A stretch of 64,000 bases of DNA from an uncultured Eggerthellaceae bacterium (GTDB lineage: Bacteria; Actinomycetota; Coriobacteriia; Coriobacteriales; Eggerthellaceae). The stretch is taken from NCBI GenBank assembly GCA_910588095.1, contig CAJUQH010000007.1:1-64000 (forward strand). The letters are read 5' to 3'. The first letter of the stretch is position 1, and each line of letters starts with the position of its first letter. A program made the translations under genes and the position numbers. The notes under the pieces are model-generated. The model saw nothing but the letters and a program-made list of their open reading frames with translations. It did no database searches and was not told the DNA's origin. This document shows, piece after piece, positions 1 through 8,165 of the stretch.

Positions 1-38
1 TTGCTTTCATTTTTTTGTCGGGAAGGAAGCAAGACGAA

Positions 39-2686
39 ATGCGAATCGGGAACGCTTTGCGGCATGCTGCCGCATCATCTTTCGGCATAGCCTTGTCTAT
101 CATGTTGGCTTCAAGCCTGCTGCCCGCTGACGCCTTGGCAGAAGGCGTGGGGGGGGTAGCCCTCTAAGCCAAAGCGAACCAGATCCTGGTTCGGAGGTCC
201 CTTCAGCCTCTGAAGAAGCTGCGGAAGGCGCCGCTGCGGATGGCGGTGCAGGCGCTGATGCGGAAGGCGAGCCTTCCGTCGCCCTGAGCGAAGGGGCCGA
301 AGCTGCCGGAGCCGAAGGACCCGGTCAAAGACCGCAAACTTTAGCTGCTGCCCTTGCTGGCAAGCCCGCCGCGTTCGTCAACGCCGACGTCGCCCTCGAT
401 GGCGAACCGGTCATCGGCTCCTTCACCGTCGATGGCCTGACCTTTGCGGTCACAGGCGAATCTGCCGTCGAGCTCGTCGGCGTCGACCCCTCTGTCACCA
501 TGAGCGGAGCCGCCGAAGGCGGCGTAGTCGAAGGGTCCGATGAAGGCCATGCCAGCGAAGCTGGCGCCGCCAACCTCGCCCTCCCCGGATCCGTCGCCTA
601 CGAGGGCGCCGATTATGCCCTCGCCTCCATAGCCCCCTACGCCTTCTACCTCTCGGGCGTGACGTCCGTCACGTTGCCTGCGAGCGTGCGTGACGTCGAC
701 GACCGAGCGTTCCGCTCGAGCGACGTCGAGCGCGTGGACGTCGCCGACGGCAACCCCTCCTTTTCCTCTTACGACGGCGTCCTCTACGACGCCTCCCGAT
801 CAAGCCTCCTGCTCATTCCCGGGGGCAGGCAGGGCGCTGTCCGCATCAGCTCAAAGGCCGAGGAGGTGGACGCGTCAGCCTTCTCGCATTGTGCTGGCGT
901 GGATTCGATCTCGGTCGATGCGGGCAGCGCGCACCTCTCCTCCTGGGAAGGACTCCTATACGATGCCGATGGCACGACGCTCCTGCGCGTGCCAGCAGGC
1001 GCCACCGAGATAGCCATCCGCGAGGGCTGCACGACCATAGCCGCTGGCGCCCTCGAAGCCTGCGCGAGCCTCGAGCGCATCAATGCGCCATCGACCGTGA
1101 CCTCCATCAGCCCTGATGTGTTCACTGCGATACCTACCGTCTCCTTGCTTGCGGCCGCAGTCGCAGCCGGTGGATCCGGTGCGAGCATCGGGGCTACTGA
1201 GGAGCCCACGGAACAGGCAAGCCCAGCACGCACTTCGGGCTCCTCTGGCACGCAGCTTTCAGTCCTCGTGGCTCTTTTCTCGACAGCCGACGACTTTCCC
1301 GAGGTCGACCCGAGCGCTATAAAGGCGCAGATGCCAAAAAATGCAGATGCAGCAGTTTGGCAAGTGGCTGGCTTTTCCATCGTCGACGACGTTGAGCCTG
1401 GCGACTATTCTGCGCTGCTCAGCTCCGTATCTACCGCTAGTTCGTCAGGCAATTCTGCCATTGTTGCTAATGGGGGAACGCTCTCGTCGACGTGGGTCAA
1501 TGGTTCGATAGTTGACCATGCTATTCCAGGCGGATACTGGCAATTCGACTATTGGACTGTCACGCTTTACGATAGTGCTGGCAATCTAATCGATACTATA
1601 AAGCTGGAAGCACCAGGCGGTGCTATCTTCCTCGGTTGGTCGACGAGGATCGGTGCCGATGATTATTTCATGGTTGATAGGCACTCCACGAGCGAGTCGA
1701 GATATTGGTATGCCAACTGGAATGTGGCTGTCTCATGGTCTCCGAATGGGGGCTATTGGGGAACGGACCAAACTGCTACTCTTCCTGCAGGGGGGCGCTT
1801 CGTCAACAATGCAATTGCAACGAGTTTCGATAATGCCACTCTTCCGCAGCGTAATGGATATACATTCATGGGGTGGAGTGCAGACCCGGCTGCTTCTAGC
1901 GGAGTGATGTCGGTTATCATTCAAAGCCCGGGTGGCACATATTATGCTACCTGGCAAGCGAATGCGTATGATATCTTGTTTGATGCTAATGGCGGTACCA
2001 TATACGGAAGTGCTTCTTGGTTAGCTTCCGACCCAAGGGTCACATTCGATACGACGTATTGGTCAACAGTTGCTGCTGCGGTGCGGCCTGGCTATGCGTT
2101 CACAGGTTGGTTTACGTCGCCTTCTGGTGGCATTCAAATCTACAAGCCGTATGCTGGCAACTATTCCACTCCAGTCAATGAAGGTACCTATTGGAAAGAT
2201 GATCATTGGGTTTATGCAGGGAATACCACGCTTTATGCCCAATGGGTCGCGATCGAAGAAGCAGTCGTGCCCCTTGAGGTGGAAGCGCGGGTGGACGTGC
2301 TCGGCATCGAGGACCAGACGCCAGCAACGGGCTACATCGAGTCACGCTGCGGCGAGCCGCTGAAGGTGGCCTCTGTTGAGATCACCTCGCTGCCTGGCGC
2401 GACCGAGCTGTTCGGCGCGGGCAACGAATCCCAAGTGCAGCTTCAAGCGCTCGCAGGGGAAGGCGCCGCATGGCAGCCTGGCGGAGCCAACGCCAGCTTC
2501 TCGTTCCCGCTGGGGGCTTCCGCGACCGAGTCTGACGCAGGCAAGCTGGCTGCCCTCACCATGCAAGCCTACGAGGACCGCGTCCCGATAAGCTACCGCT
2601 TCGCGATACCTGAGGCGCTGCTATCCAGCCTAGCCGAAATCACCAAGCCCGTCTGCTCGGTGGCCTACACGGTGGCGCTGGCTTAG
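39..2686 (+). CDS. BspA-type LRR / InlB-repeat surface protein, frame interrupted at a G8 tract
   Basis: The ATG at 39 follows GGAAGGAAG and starts a signal peptide (basic start, hydrophobic core, ADALAEG end). This frame meets TAA at 165, just after eight G (149-156). The frame one base back is open from before the tract to 2686, so one extra G, two fewer, or a -1 slip would join them. The body has an acidic Ala/Glu/Gly linker, a conserved module (ALAGKPAAFVNADVALDGE), BspA leucine-rich repeats at about 595-1150, an AT-richer segment at 1380-2260 with Listeria-Bacteroides repeats (GYTFMGW, GYAFTGW), and a terminal domain from 2265 shared with the protein at 57978. No LPXTG or C-terminal membrane helix is seen. 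A role in adhesion or host contact is inferred from the family. It could also be a simple pseudogene, but the identical arrangement at 24363 argues against that. Confidence 0.8.
149..156 (+). repeat. G8 homopolymer at the signal peptide/mature junction
   Basis: Eight consecutive G follow the codons for AEGV and put the signal-peptide frame out of register with the protein body. Length change by slipped-strand mispairing would switch the gene on (9 or 6 G) or off (8 G). The flanking sequence is nearly the same as that around the tract at 24473. Confidence 0.8.
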
Positions 2687-2744
2687 CTAGCGCAGCGTGC
2701 TGCCTTCGTGTTTCGCTATGCGTTGCGGAGCGGGCTTTCATCCA

Positions 2745-2773
2745 TTGATTGCATTACAGTAATGCATTATAAT
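2745..2773 (+). promoter_or_regulatory. Toxin-antitoxin promoter with embedded palindromic operator
   Basis: TTGATT (2745-2750) and a perfect TATAAT (2768-2773) are 17 bases apart. The spacer holds a perfect inverted repeat, TGCATTAC-A-GTAATGCA (2750-2766). A site in this position would let a ribbon-helix-helix antitoxin repress its own operon. Confidence 0.75.
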
Positions 2774-2794
2774 GGGATTAACGGAAGGAGGCTC

Positions 2795-3079
2795 ATGCAG
2801 GCGACGCTCAACATCCGGCTTGACGGCGTGCTTAAAGAGCGTGGGGAAAAGGTCTTGAAGTCCCACGGCATCAGCGTATCTGCGGCTGTCCGCGCTCTTT
2901 GGGAGCAGCTGGCAACAACGAAAGAGCTTCCCGACTTCTTGGCAGCGCGCACGCAAGAAGAGCAGATGAAGACCAAAAGAGTGACGGCGCTCAAGGCTCT
3001 TGCGGGCGTAGCGGAAGGGAGCTGCTCTCATCTGACCGACGAACAGATGCAGGCTATCTATGAAGCGCGTTATGAATAG
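2795..3079 (+). CDS. RelB/DinJ-type antitoxin
   Basis: A 94-residue protein whose N-terminus (MQATLNIRLDGVLKERGEKV...HGISVSAAVRALW) fits the ribbon-helix-helix DNA-binding fold of RelB/DinJ antitoxins: a short beta strand, then two helices. The C-terminal half is charged and would wrap the toxin. The start at 2795 is chosen because GGAAGGAGG lies just before it; an in-frame upstream start would begin above the promoter. It overlaps the PIN toxin by 20 bases, so the two are translationally coupled. RelB antitoxins usually pair with RelE toxins, so the PIN partner is notable. It probably represses its own promoter through the 2750-2766 palindrome (inference). Confidence 0.8.
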   Translation: MQATLNIRLDGVLKERGEKVLKSHGISVSAAVRALWEQLATTKELPDFLAARTQEEQMKTKRVTALKALAGVAEGSCSHLTDEQMQAIYEARYE

Positions 3080-3503
3080 GGTCCTTATCGACACCAATGT
3101 GTGGGTTGATATCGTGTTGAAACGCCCGCAGTTCTTCGACGAGTCGTTCGGTGCGGTGCTTGCTTGCGCCGAAGAAGGGGACCGCATGTTGGTGGCCGCA
3201 ACGTCGGTCAAAGATGTATTTTACTGGGCAGCGAAGTCGGCTGGTGCGCAGGCGGGTTACTCCGCGCTTGCGATGTTGCTTGAGGCGGCCGAGGTAGCTG
3301 CGATGGATGGTCCGGTATGCGAGCGCGCTATAGACCTTGAGCGTCCTGACTATGAGGACGGGATGATAGCGGCCTGCGCGCTTGCCGAATCTGCCAACCT
3401 TATCCTGACACGCGATGAGACGGCGTTTTGCAATATCGGCATTCCGAAGCTTACTCCCCATGAGTACCTGGAAGGGCTTGGGTACGAGCCTATCAGATTG
3501 TAG
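3060..3503 (+). CDS. PIN-domain toxin (predicted ribonuclease)
   Basis: A 147-residue PIN-domain protein. Visible family marks are the N-terminal acidic motif LIDTNVWVD, a central acidic stretch (ERPDYEDGMIAACA) and the late LILTRDETAF motif, which together supply the metal-binding acidic residues of this nuclease fold. Toxins of this type cleave tRNA, rRNA or mRNA; the target here is unknown. The start at 3060 lies within the antitoxin; a second in-frame ATG at 3072 (MNRVLIDTN) is equally plausible. Its expression depends on the promoter upstream of the antitoxin. No secretion signal is seen, so it should act in the cytoplasm. Confidence 0.85.
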   Translation: MKRVMNRVLIDTNVWVDIVLKRPQFFDESFGAVLACAEEGDRMLVAATSVKDVFYWAAKSAGAQAGYSALAMLLEAAEVAAMDGPVCERAIDLERPDYEDGMIAACALAESANLILTRDETAFCNIGIPKLTPHEYLEGLGYEPIRL

Positions 3504-3533
3504 GGAGACCTCTTCGCTCTTCGTTCCTATGCT

Positions 3534-3568
3534 AAGATGAACACAAATATGATATTCGTGTTCATCTT
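3534..3568. promoter_or_regulatory. 35-bp near-perfect palindrome upstream of the ATPase gene
   Basis: Arms AAGATGAACAC (3534-3544) and GTGTTCATCTT (3558-3568) are exact reverse complements. The middle, AATAT-G-ATATT, is also palindromic, leaving one mismatched pair and one central base. It ends 24 bases before the ATG of the ATPase, with T residues after the right arm. It may be a repressor operator or a weak hairpin terminator for the toxin operon. Confidence 0.65.
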
Positions 3569-3592
3569 TTTCTGATCGAGAGGAGGCGCGGA

Positions 3593-4987
3593 ATGTTCGT
3601 AGGCAGGGAAAGAGAGCTTGCGATTCTCGAGCGATGCTATGAGAAGCCCGAGTTCCAGATGGTGGTGATGTATGGGCGCCGCCGCGTCGGCAAGACCACG
3701 CTGCTTTCGATCTTCGCCAAGGACAAGCCCACGCTCTTCTTCACTGCGCAAGAGCAGAGCGATCGCGACAACCTCAAGGATCTAGCGCGGCAGGTCGTTG
3801 AGTGCTTCGGCTTGCCCGACGGCATTGCCTTCGAGAGCTGGGATGCTGCATTCGGCTTCTTGGCCGAGCGTGCGGCAGCTTCGCCGTTCCTATTCGTGTT
3901 CGACGAGTTCCCCTATGCCGCAGAGGCGAATCCTTCGCTTCCCTCGAAGCTGCAAATCGCCATAGACCACAAGTTCAAGGGCACGGCAATGTGCCTGGTG
4001 CTTTGCGGCAGCAACCAGGGCTTCATGGAGGGCGACGTGCTGGGGAAGAAGAGCCCGCTTCACGGTAGGCGTACCATGCAGATGAAGATCGAGCCCTTTG
4101 GCTACCGGGACGCTGCGCGCATGCTGGGCAACGTATCGCATGACGATGCGTTCAGGTACTACGCATGCATCGGTGGCGTTCCATACTACTTGGCCCAGGT
4201 CGACCCATCGCTCGGATTCGACGAGAACATCCGTGAGCTGTTCTTCAGCCCTGATGGCTTTCTATTCGGCGAGCCGCCGATGCTGCTCCGCCAAGAGCTG
4301 CGAGAGCCCTCGCTTTACAACTCGATCTTGCGCGCCATAGCCCATGGCGCCACCAGGCAGAGCAAGATAGCGGACACCGCCGGCCTCGAGCGCGGGCATC
4401 TGACGCGCTACCTCCGGGTGCTCATGGACCTGGGCATCGTGGAGCGCATCGTGCCCTTCGGGGAGAACGCCGAGAAGAGCAAGAAGGGCATCTACCGCTT
4501 GAAGGATGCCTGCTATGCCTTCTGGTATCGCTTCGTTGCGCCCGTCTTGGCCGACATCGAAGCGGGTGCGGGCGACCTGGCCTTCCGATTCGTGACGCCT
4601 GAGACGCTGGGAGAGTACCTTGGGCATGGCTTCGAGGGCGTGTGCCTCGAGTGGTTGCTGGACGAGGCGCTTGCGGACCGGCTTCCCATAACGGCGACAA
4701 CCGTCGGCACATGGTGGGGTACCGATTCGAAGACGCGGATGCAGACGGACGTCGACGTGCTGGCGGCTAGTCGCACAAGCAAGATTGCGGTGATCGGCGA
4801 GTGCAAGTACCGCAATTCCTTCAACGAGACCGAAGCAGCGGAATCAGTTCTTGGCAAGGCCCATCTGCTGCCGGGCTTCTCGGTGGAGGGCTACTATCTG
4901 TTCTCGAAGTCCCCGGTGTCAGCCAAGACCGCAAAGCGGTTTGGGAACGTGCGGTTCATTACGCTCTCTGACTTGTACGAAGGCTAG
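3593..4987 (+). CDS. AAA ATPase with C-terminal DUF234-type domain
   Basis: A 464-residue protein starting MFVGRERELAILE after GAGAGGAGG. It has a Walker A motif, GRRRVGKTT (residues about 28-36), and a Walker B motif, FLFVFDEFPY (about 101-110). This is the layout of the archaeal-type ATPase_2 family: an N-terminal ATPase, a winged-helix middle (the SKIADTAGLERGHLTRYLRVL stretch, which ends LMDLGIVER) and a C-terminal DUF234-like region. The C-terminal part holds D-x-D-V and GECKYRN, reminiscent of a PD-(D/E)XK nuclease core. These proteins are common in accessory regions and their cellular role is not settled. It stands alone behind a palindrome and faces the convergent phosphatase gene 12 bases away. 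Confidence 0.8.
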   Translation: MFVGRERELAILERCYEKPEFQMVVMYGRRRVGKTTLLSIFAKDKPTLFFTAQEQSDRDNLKDLARQVVECFGLPDGIAFESWDAAFGFLAERAAASPFLFVFDEFPYAAEANPSLPSKLQIAIDHKFKGTAMCLVLCGSNQGFMEGDVLGKKSPLHGRRTMQMKIEPFGYRDAARMLGNVSHDDAFRYYACIGGVPYYLAQVDPSLGFDENIRELFFSPDGFLFGEPPMLLRQELREPSLYNSILRAIAHGATRQSKIADTAGLERGHLTRYLRVLMDLGIVERIVPFGENAEKSKKGIYRLKDACYAFWYRFVAPVLADIEAGAGDLAFRFVTPETLGEYLGHGFEGVCLEWLLDEALADRLPITATTVGTWWGTDSKTRMQTDVDVLAASRTSKIAVIGECKYRNSFNETEAAESVLGKAHLLPGFSVEGYYLFSKSPVSAKTAKRFGNVRFITLSDLYEG

Positions 4988-4999
4988 TGCGAGACGCCC

Positions 5000-5599
5000 C
5001 TACAGCGCGGCGGTGAGGAGCTCCAACAGCTCGTCGTAGCCGTCGCAGGCGGGCACGTCCGGATGCTCGGCCTTGATGGCGTCGGTGCTGCGGAACAGGA
5101 AGCCCGCCTTCGAGGCGCCGATCATGCCCAGGTCGTTGTGGGAATCGCCCGCGGCGATGGTCTCCATGCCGCAAGACTGCAGCGCCTTCACCGTGGTCAG
5201 CTTCGTGTCGGGGCAGCGCATGCGCCAGCCCGTTATGGTGCCGTCGTCAGCCACCGTGAGCTCGTTGCAGAACAGCGTGGGCCAGCCCAGCTTCTCCATG
5301 AGGGGCTGGGCGAACTGCTCGAAGGTGTCGGATATGATGAGCACCTGGGTGCGGCTGCGCAGCTCGTCCAGGAACGCGCGGGCGCCCGGCAGCGGGTCGA
5401 TGCCCGCGATGGTGCGCTGGATCTCGGCCAGCCCCAGCCCGTGCTCGGCCAGGATGCCCAGGCGGTATTCCATGAGCTTGTCGTAATCGGGCTCGTCGCG
5501 CGTGGTGCGCTTCAGCTCCTCGATGCCGGTGGCTTCGGCGAACTCTATCCAGATCTCGGGCACCAGCACGCCTTCAAGGTCGAGGCATACGACGTTCAT
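5000..5599 (-). CDS. thrH: ThrH-like HAD phosphatase (phosphoserine/homoserine)
   Basis: A 199-residue HAD-superfamily enzyme. It has motif I CLDLEGVLVPE with the nucleophilic aspartate, motif II LIISDTFEQF, a lysine in CPDTKLTTV and motif III IAAGDSHNDLGMIG. The length and the DLEGVL signature match ThrH, the bifunctional phosphoserine phosphatase/phosphoserine:homoserine phosphotransferase, rather than SerB. The start at 5599 (MNVVCLDLEG) is chosen because GGAAGGA lies six bases upstream; longer in-frame versions lack a ribosome site. It is probably part of serine or threonine metabolism. It is divergent from the Fe-S protein gene and convergent with the ATPase. Confidence 0.85.
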   Translation of the reverse strand: MNVVCLDLEGVLVPEIWIEFAEATGIEELKRTTRDEPDYDKLMEYRLGILAEHGLGLAEIQRTIAGIDPLPGARAFLDELRSRTQVLIISDTFEQFAQPLMEKLGWPTLFCNELTVADDGTITGWRMRCPDTKLTTVKALQSCGMETIAAGDSHNDLGMIGASKAGFLFRSTDAIKAEHPDVPACDGYDELLELLTAAL

Positions 5600-5699
5600 G
5601 GGCATCCTTCCTCCTTCGCGCCCGGTCGGCGCGGCTGCCAAGGGGTTTTGATTATACTATGAGGGAATAACGAAACGCCCCGCTTGAAACAAGGTGTTC

Positions 5700-7007
5700 A
5701 TGAAGCCGCAGAAACTCACGCCCGGCGAGCTCGAGCAGATAGCTGCCCTGGGCGACCCCCAGCTGACCATCCTGAGTGAATGGGCCAACAAGCACTTCCA
5801 ATGCTCTCATTGCGGCAAGTGCACGCGCCGCTGCGAGGTGCTGGCGGGCCCTGGGCTCGACATCGGCGCCGTGGAGGCCGCCTACGACGCCATCGTGGCG
5901 CTGCCGCCCGACGAGCAGCCCGCGGCGGTGGTGGCGCTCGTGCAGGAGGACTATGCGCTGTACAATGCCCTGCGCCAGTGCTGCTTCTGCGGGTTCTGCA
6001 CCGCGGCGTGCGGCCATCACATCCTAGCGGCCGACCGCATGCGCGACTGGCGCCAGCTGTTCATGCGCGCCGGGCTCATGCCGCCTGATGACTCCAAGCT
6101 GGTCATGGTGGACAACGAATGGCACATCTTCAGCGCTTACCGGGCCATCTACGGCATCGGCTATGCCGACTACCTTTCGCTGGCCCAAGCCGCGGAAGCC
6201 GGGCCGGGTGCGGCCGACACGCTGTTCTTCCCGGGGTGCTCGCTGGTGAGCTATGCGCCCGAGGTGGTGCGCGCCGTGGCTGATTGGCTGGCGGCGTCGG
6301 GGGTGCGGCTCGCGCTGTCGGACGGCTGCTGCGGCAGCCCGCTCATGAGCGCGGGAATGTTCGACCGCGCGGAGGCGCTGCGCTACGGCTTCATCGAGCA
6401 GATGCAGGCCGCCGGCATCACGCGCATGGTGACCATCTGCCCTGGATGCGGCGAGGAGTTCGCCGACGACATGCCCGAGGGCATAGAGATAGTGCCGCTG
6501 CCCGAGCTGCTGCGCGAGTGTGCGGCCAAGTGCCGGGCTGCGGGCATGGAGTCGGGCTTCGCGCCGCTGCGGCGGGAATCGCTGACCTTCTTCGACTCGT
6601 GCCACGACCGGTTCGACAGCGCCCATGCGCAGTCCATCCGCGCGCTCATGCGCACCTACCTACCCGAGGCCAAGCAGTGCGAGATAGAGCATCGCAAGCA
6701 GGGGACGCTCTGCTGCGGCGCGGGCGGTGCGGTGGCATCCTACGATGCCGACATAACCGACCGGCGCGTGTGGCGCGTCATCGACGAGGCGAAGGCCACC
6801 GGTGCGGCCACGCTGGTCACCATGTGCCCCACCTGCACCTACACCATCGCCCAGGCGTGCCTGGCCGCGCCCGACCAGGGCATCGACAACAAGCATTACC
6901 TCGAGCTGCTGTTCGGGGTTGAGATTGACTGGGCGCGCGTGTTCCAGCAGCTCGGCGACATGTGGACGGGGGAGTACGGGCCCTGGCTCAACCAGACCTT
7001 CTTCTAG
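5700..7007 (+). CDS. Heterodisulfide reductase-like (Fe-S) protein with two CCG domains
   Basis: A 435-residue soluble protein. It begins with two ferredoxin-type cysteine sets, CSHCGKCTRRC and CCFCGFCTAACG, each able to hold a 4Fe-4S cluster. Two CCG domains follow, with GCS, DGCCGSPL and CPGCGEEF in the first and SCHDRFDS, LCCGAGGAV and MCPTCTY in the second. This is the HdrD/GlpC/LutA-like layout, in which CCG domains hold a further cluster and pass electrons to a partner. No flavin or transmembrane partner lies beside it, so the substrate is unknown. AAGGTG precedes the ATG at 5700; a GTG at 5694 is the alternative start. Confidence 0.8.
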   Translation: MKPQKLTPGELEQIAALGDPQLTILSEWANKHFQCSHCGKCTRRCEVLAGPGLDIGAVEAAYDAIVALPPDEQPAAVVALVQEDYALYNALRQCCFCGFCTAACGHHILAADRMRDWRQLFMRAGLMPPDDSKLVMVDNEWHIFSAYRAIYGIGYADYLSLAQAAEAGPGAADTLFFPGCSLVSYAPEVVRAVADWLAASGVRLALSDGCCGSPLMSAGMFDRAEALRYGFIEQMQAAGITRMVTICPGCGEEFADDMPEGIEIVPLPELLRECAAKCRAAGMESGFAPLRRESLTFFDSCHDRFDSAHAQSIRALMRTYLPEAKQCEIEHRKQGTLCCGAGGAVASYDADITDRRVWRVIDEAKATGAATLVTMCPTCTYTIAQACLAAPDQGIDNKHYLELLFGVEIDWARVFQQLGDMWTGEYGPWLNQTFF

Positions 7008-7140
7008 GGCGCGCCCAGCACGCTATTTTCGCGCTCCAAGCGCTCCTTCCTCGCGTAACGACGTACGCTCGGTCGCGCTTTCCCGCGAATCTGACGCACT
7101 GGGCGTAGCCTATGGCGAGACATGCAGCTTCGAGGCAAAC

Positions 7141-7193
7141 TATCGGCAAGAAATAGGTTAAATGGTATAATTATCGTATGAATCTTGCCGATA
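7141..7193 (+). promoter_or_regulatory. Inverted-repeat operator around a near-leaderless promoter of the Fic gene
   Basis: TATCGGCAAGA (7141-7151) and TCTTGCCGATA (7183-7193) are exact 11-bp reverse complements. Between them lies TATAAT (7166-7171), only six bases before the ATG at 7178. Transcription would start at or next to the start codon, and no ribosome-binding site is visible. No good -35 is seen, which suggests that activation or weak expression is possible. Confidence 0.7.
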
Positions 7194-8104
7194 AAAGAGA
7201 AGCAGCCACAGAGTTCCATTCTGTTGCGGAAACGGCTCTGAGCTGGGGAGTGTCCGAGCGCAGCGTGCGGAATTACTGCGCTCAGGGGCGCGTTGCCGGT
7301 GCTCAGCTGTGCGGAAAGACGTGGCTCGTTCCTGCTGATGCGGTGAAGCCCGCGCGACTGAACGCGAAGCGGCCCGTGGCGTCTCCGCTGCTCGTTCGCT
7401 TGCAGCAAGAGAAGCAGGCGGCCATGCACGGCGGCATCTACCATCGTGTGCAGGTGGACCTCACGTACACTTCGAACCATATGGAAGGCAGCACCCTCAC
7501 TCCCGAGCAGACGCGGCTCATTTTCGAGACGGCTACTATCCTGCCCGACGGCCAAGCGGTGCATATCGACGATATAACCGAGGCAGTTAACCACTTCCGG
7601 GCCATCGATGCGGTCATCGACAGCGCCTGCCGTCCGCTTACCCTGGCGTTCATCAAGAAGCTGCATGGCATCTTGAAGGCGGGTACTGCCGACGCGGCGC
7701 TCGACTGGTTCTGCGTGGGCGACTGGAAGATGCTGCCGAACGAGGTGGGCGGCCGTTCCACCACGCCTCCGGAAGATGTCGAGGGCGTTATGGCGACGCT
7801 CGTGGATGGCTATGAGGGGCTGGAAGCACCGAGCTTCGATGACTTGCTCGACTTCCATGCGCGGTTCGAGCGCATCCATCCGTTCCAGGATGGCAACGGA
7901 CGCGTGGGGCGCCTGGTCCTGTTCAAGGAATGTCTGCGCCATGGTATCGTGCCGTTTATCCTCGGCGACGACCTACGGGCCTTCTATTACCGCGGCCTCA
8001 ACGAGTGGGAAGACGAGCGCGGGTTCCTGCGCGACACGTGCCTGACCGCCCAAGACCGCTTCAAGGTGCTGCTCGACGGCTTCCGCATCCCGTACGAGGG
8101 GTAG
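7178..8104 (+). CDS. Fic-family protein with N-terminal HTH domain
   Basis: A 308-residue protein. Residues about 10-55 form an excisionase/MerR-like helix-turn-helix (ALSWGVSERSVRNYCAQGRV...WLVP). The Fic domain carries the catalytic loop HPFQDGNGRVGR from His234, which uses ATP or a related nucleotide to AMPylate a target protein. The inhibitory motif S/TxxxE(G/N) is present as SNHMEG at 99-104, with Glu103 placed to block the ATP gamma-phosphate, so the enzyme should be self-inhibited (class II-like). The target is unknown. The HTH and the inverted repeat around its own promoter suggest autoregulation. The mRNA may be leaderless because no Shine-Dalgarno lies before the ATG. Confidence 0.88.
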   Translation: MNLADKREAATEFHSVAETALSWGVSERSVRNYCAQGRVAGAQLCGKTWLVPADAVKPARLNAKRPVASPLLVRLQQEKQAAMHGGIYHRVQVDLTYTSNHMEGSTLTPEQTRLIFETATILPDGQAVHIDDITEAVNHFRAIDAVIDSACRPLTLAFIKKLHGILKAGTADAALDWFCVGDWKMLPNEVGGRSTTPPEDVEGVMATLVDGYEGLEAPSFDDLLDFHARFERIHPFQDGNGRVGRLVLFKECLRHGIVPFILGDDLRAFYYRGLNEWEDERGFLRDTCLTAQDRFKVLLDGFRIPYEG

Positions 8105-8154
8105 GAGCTCCAGAGCTCACGCGCGGGGGTGCCCCGGGCGAGTTTTGGGAACCG

Positions 8155-8163
8155 CCCCCCCCC
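8155..8163. repeat. C9/G9 homopolymer just past a stop codon
   Basis: Nine C on the plus strand. Read on the minus strand this is nine G beginning two bases after the TAG of the InlB-repeat gene. It is not coding as annotated. It is listed because similar G runs sit inside two paralogous genes. Confidence 0.6.
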
Positions 8164-8165
8164 TG

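Noticed and set aside
5653..5658. TATACT before the Fe-S protein as a promoter
   Set aside because: No -35 at a suitable distance and no extended -10; evidence too thin to list.
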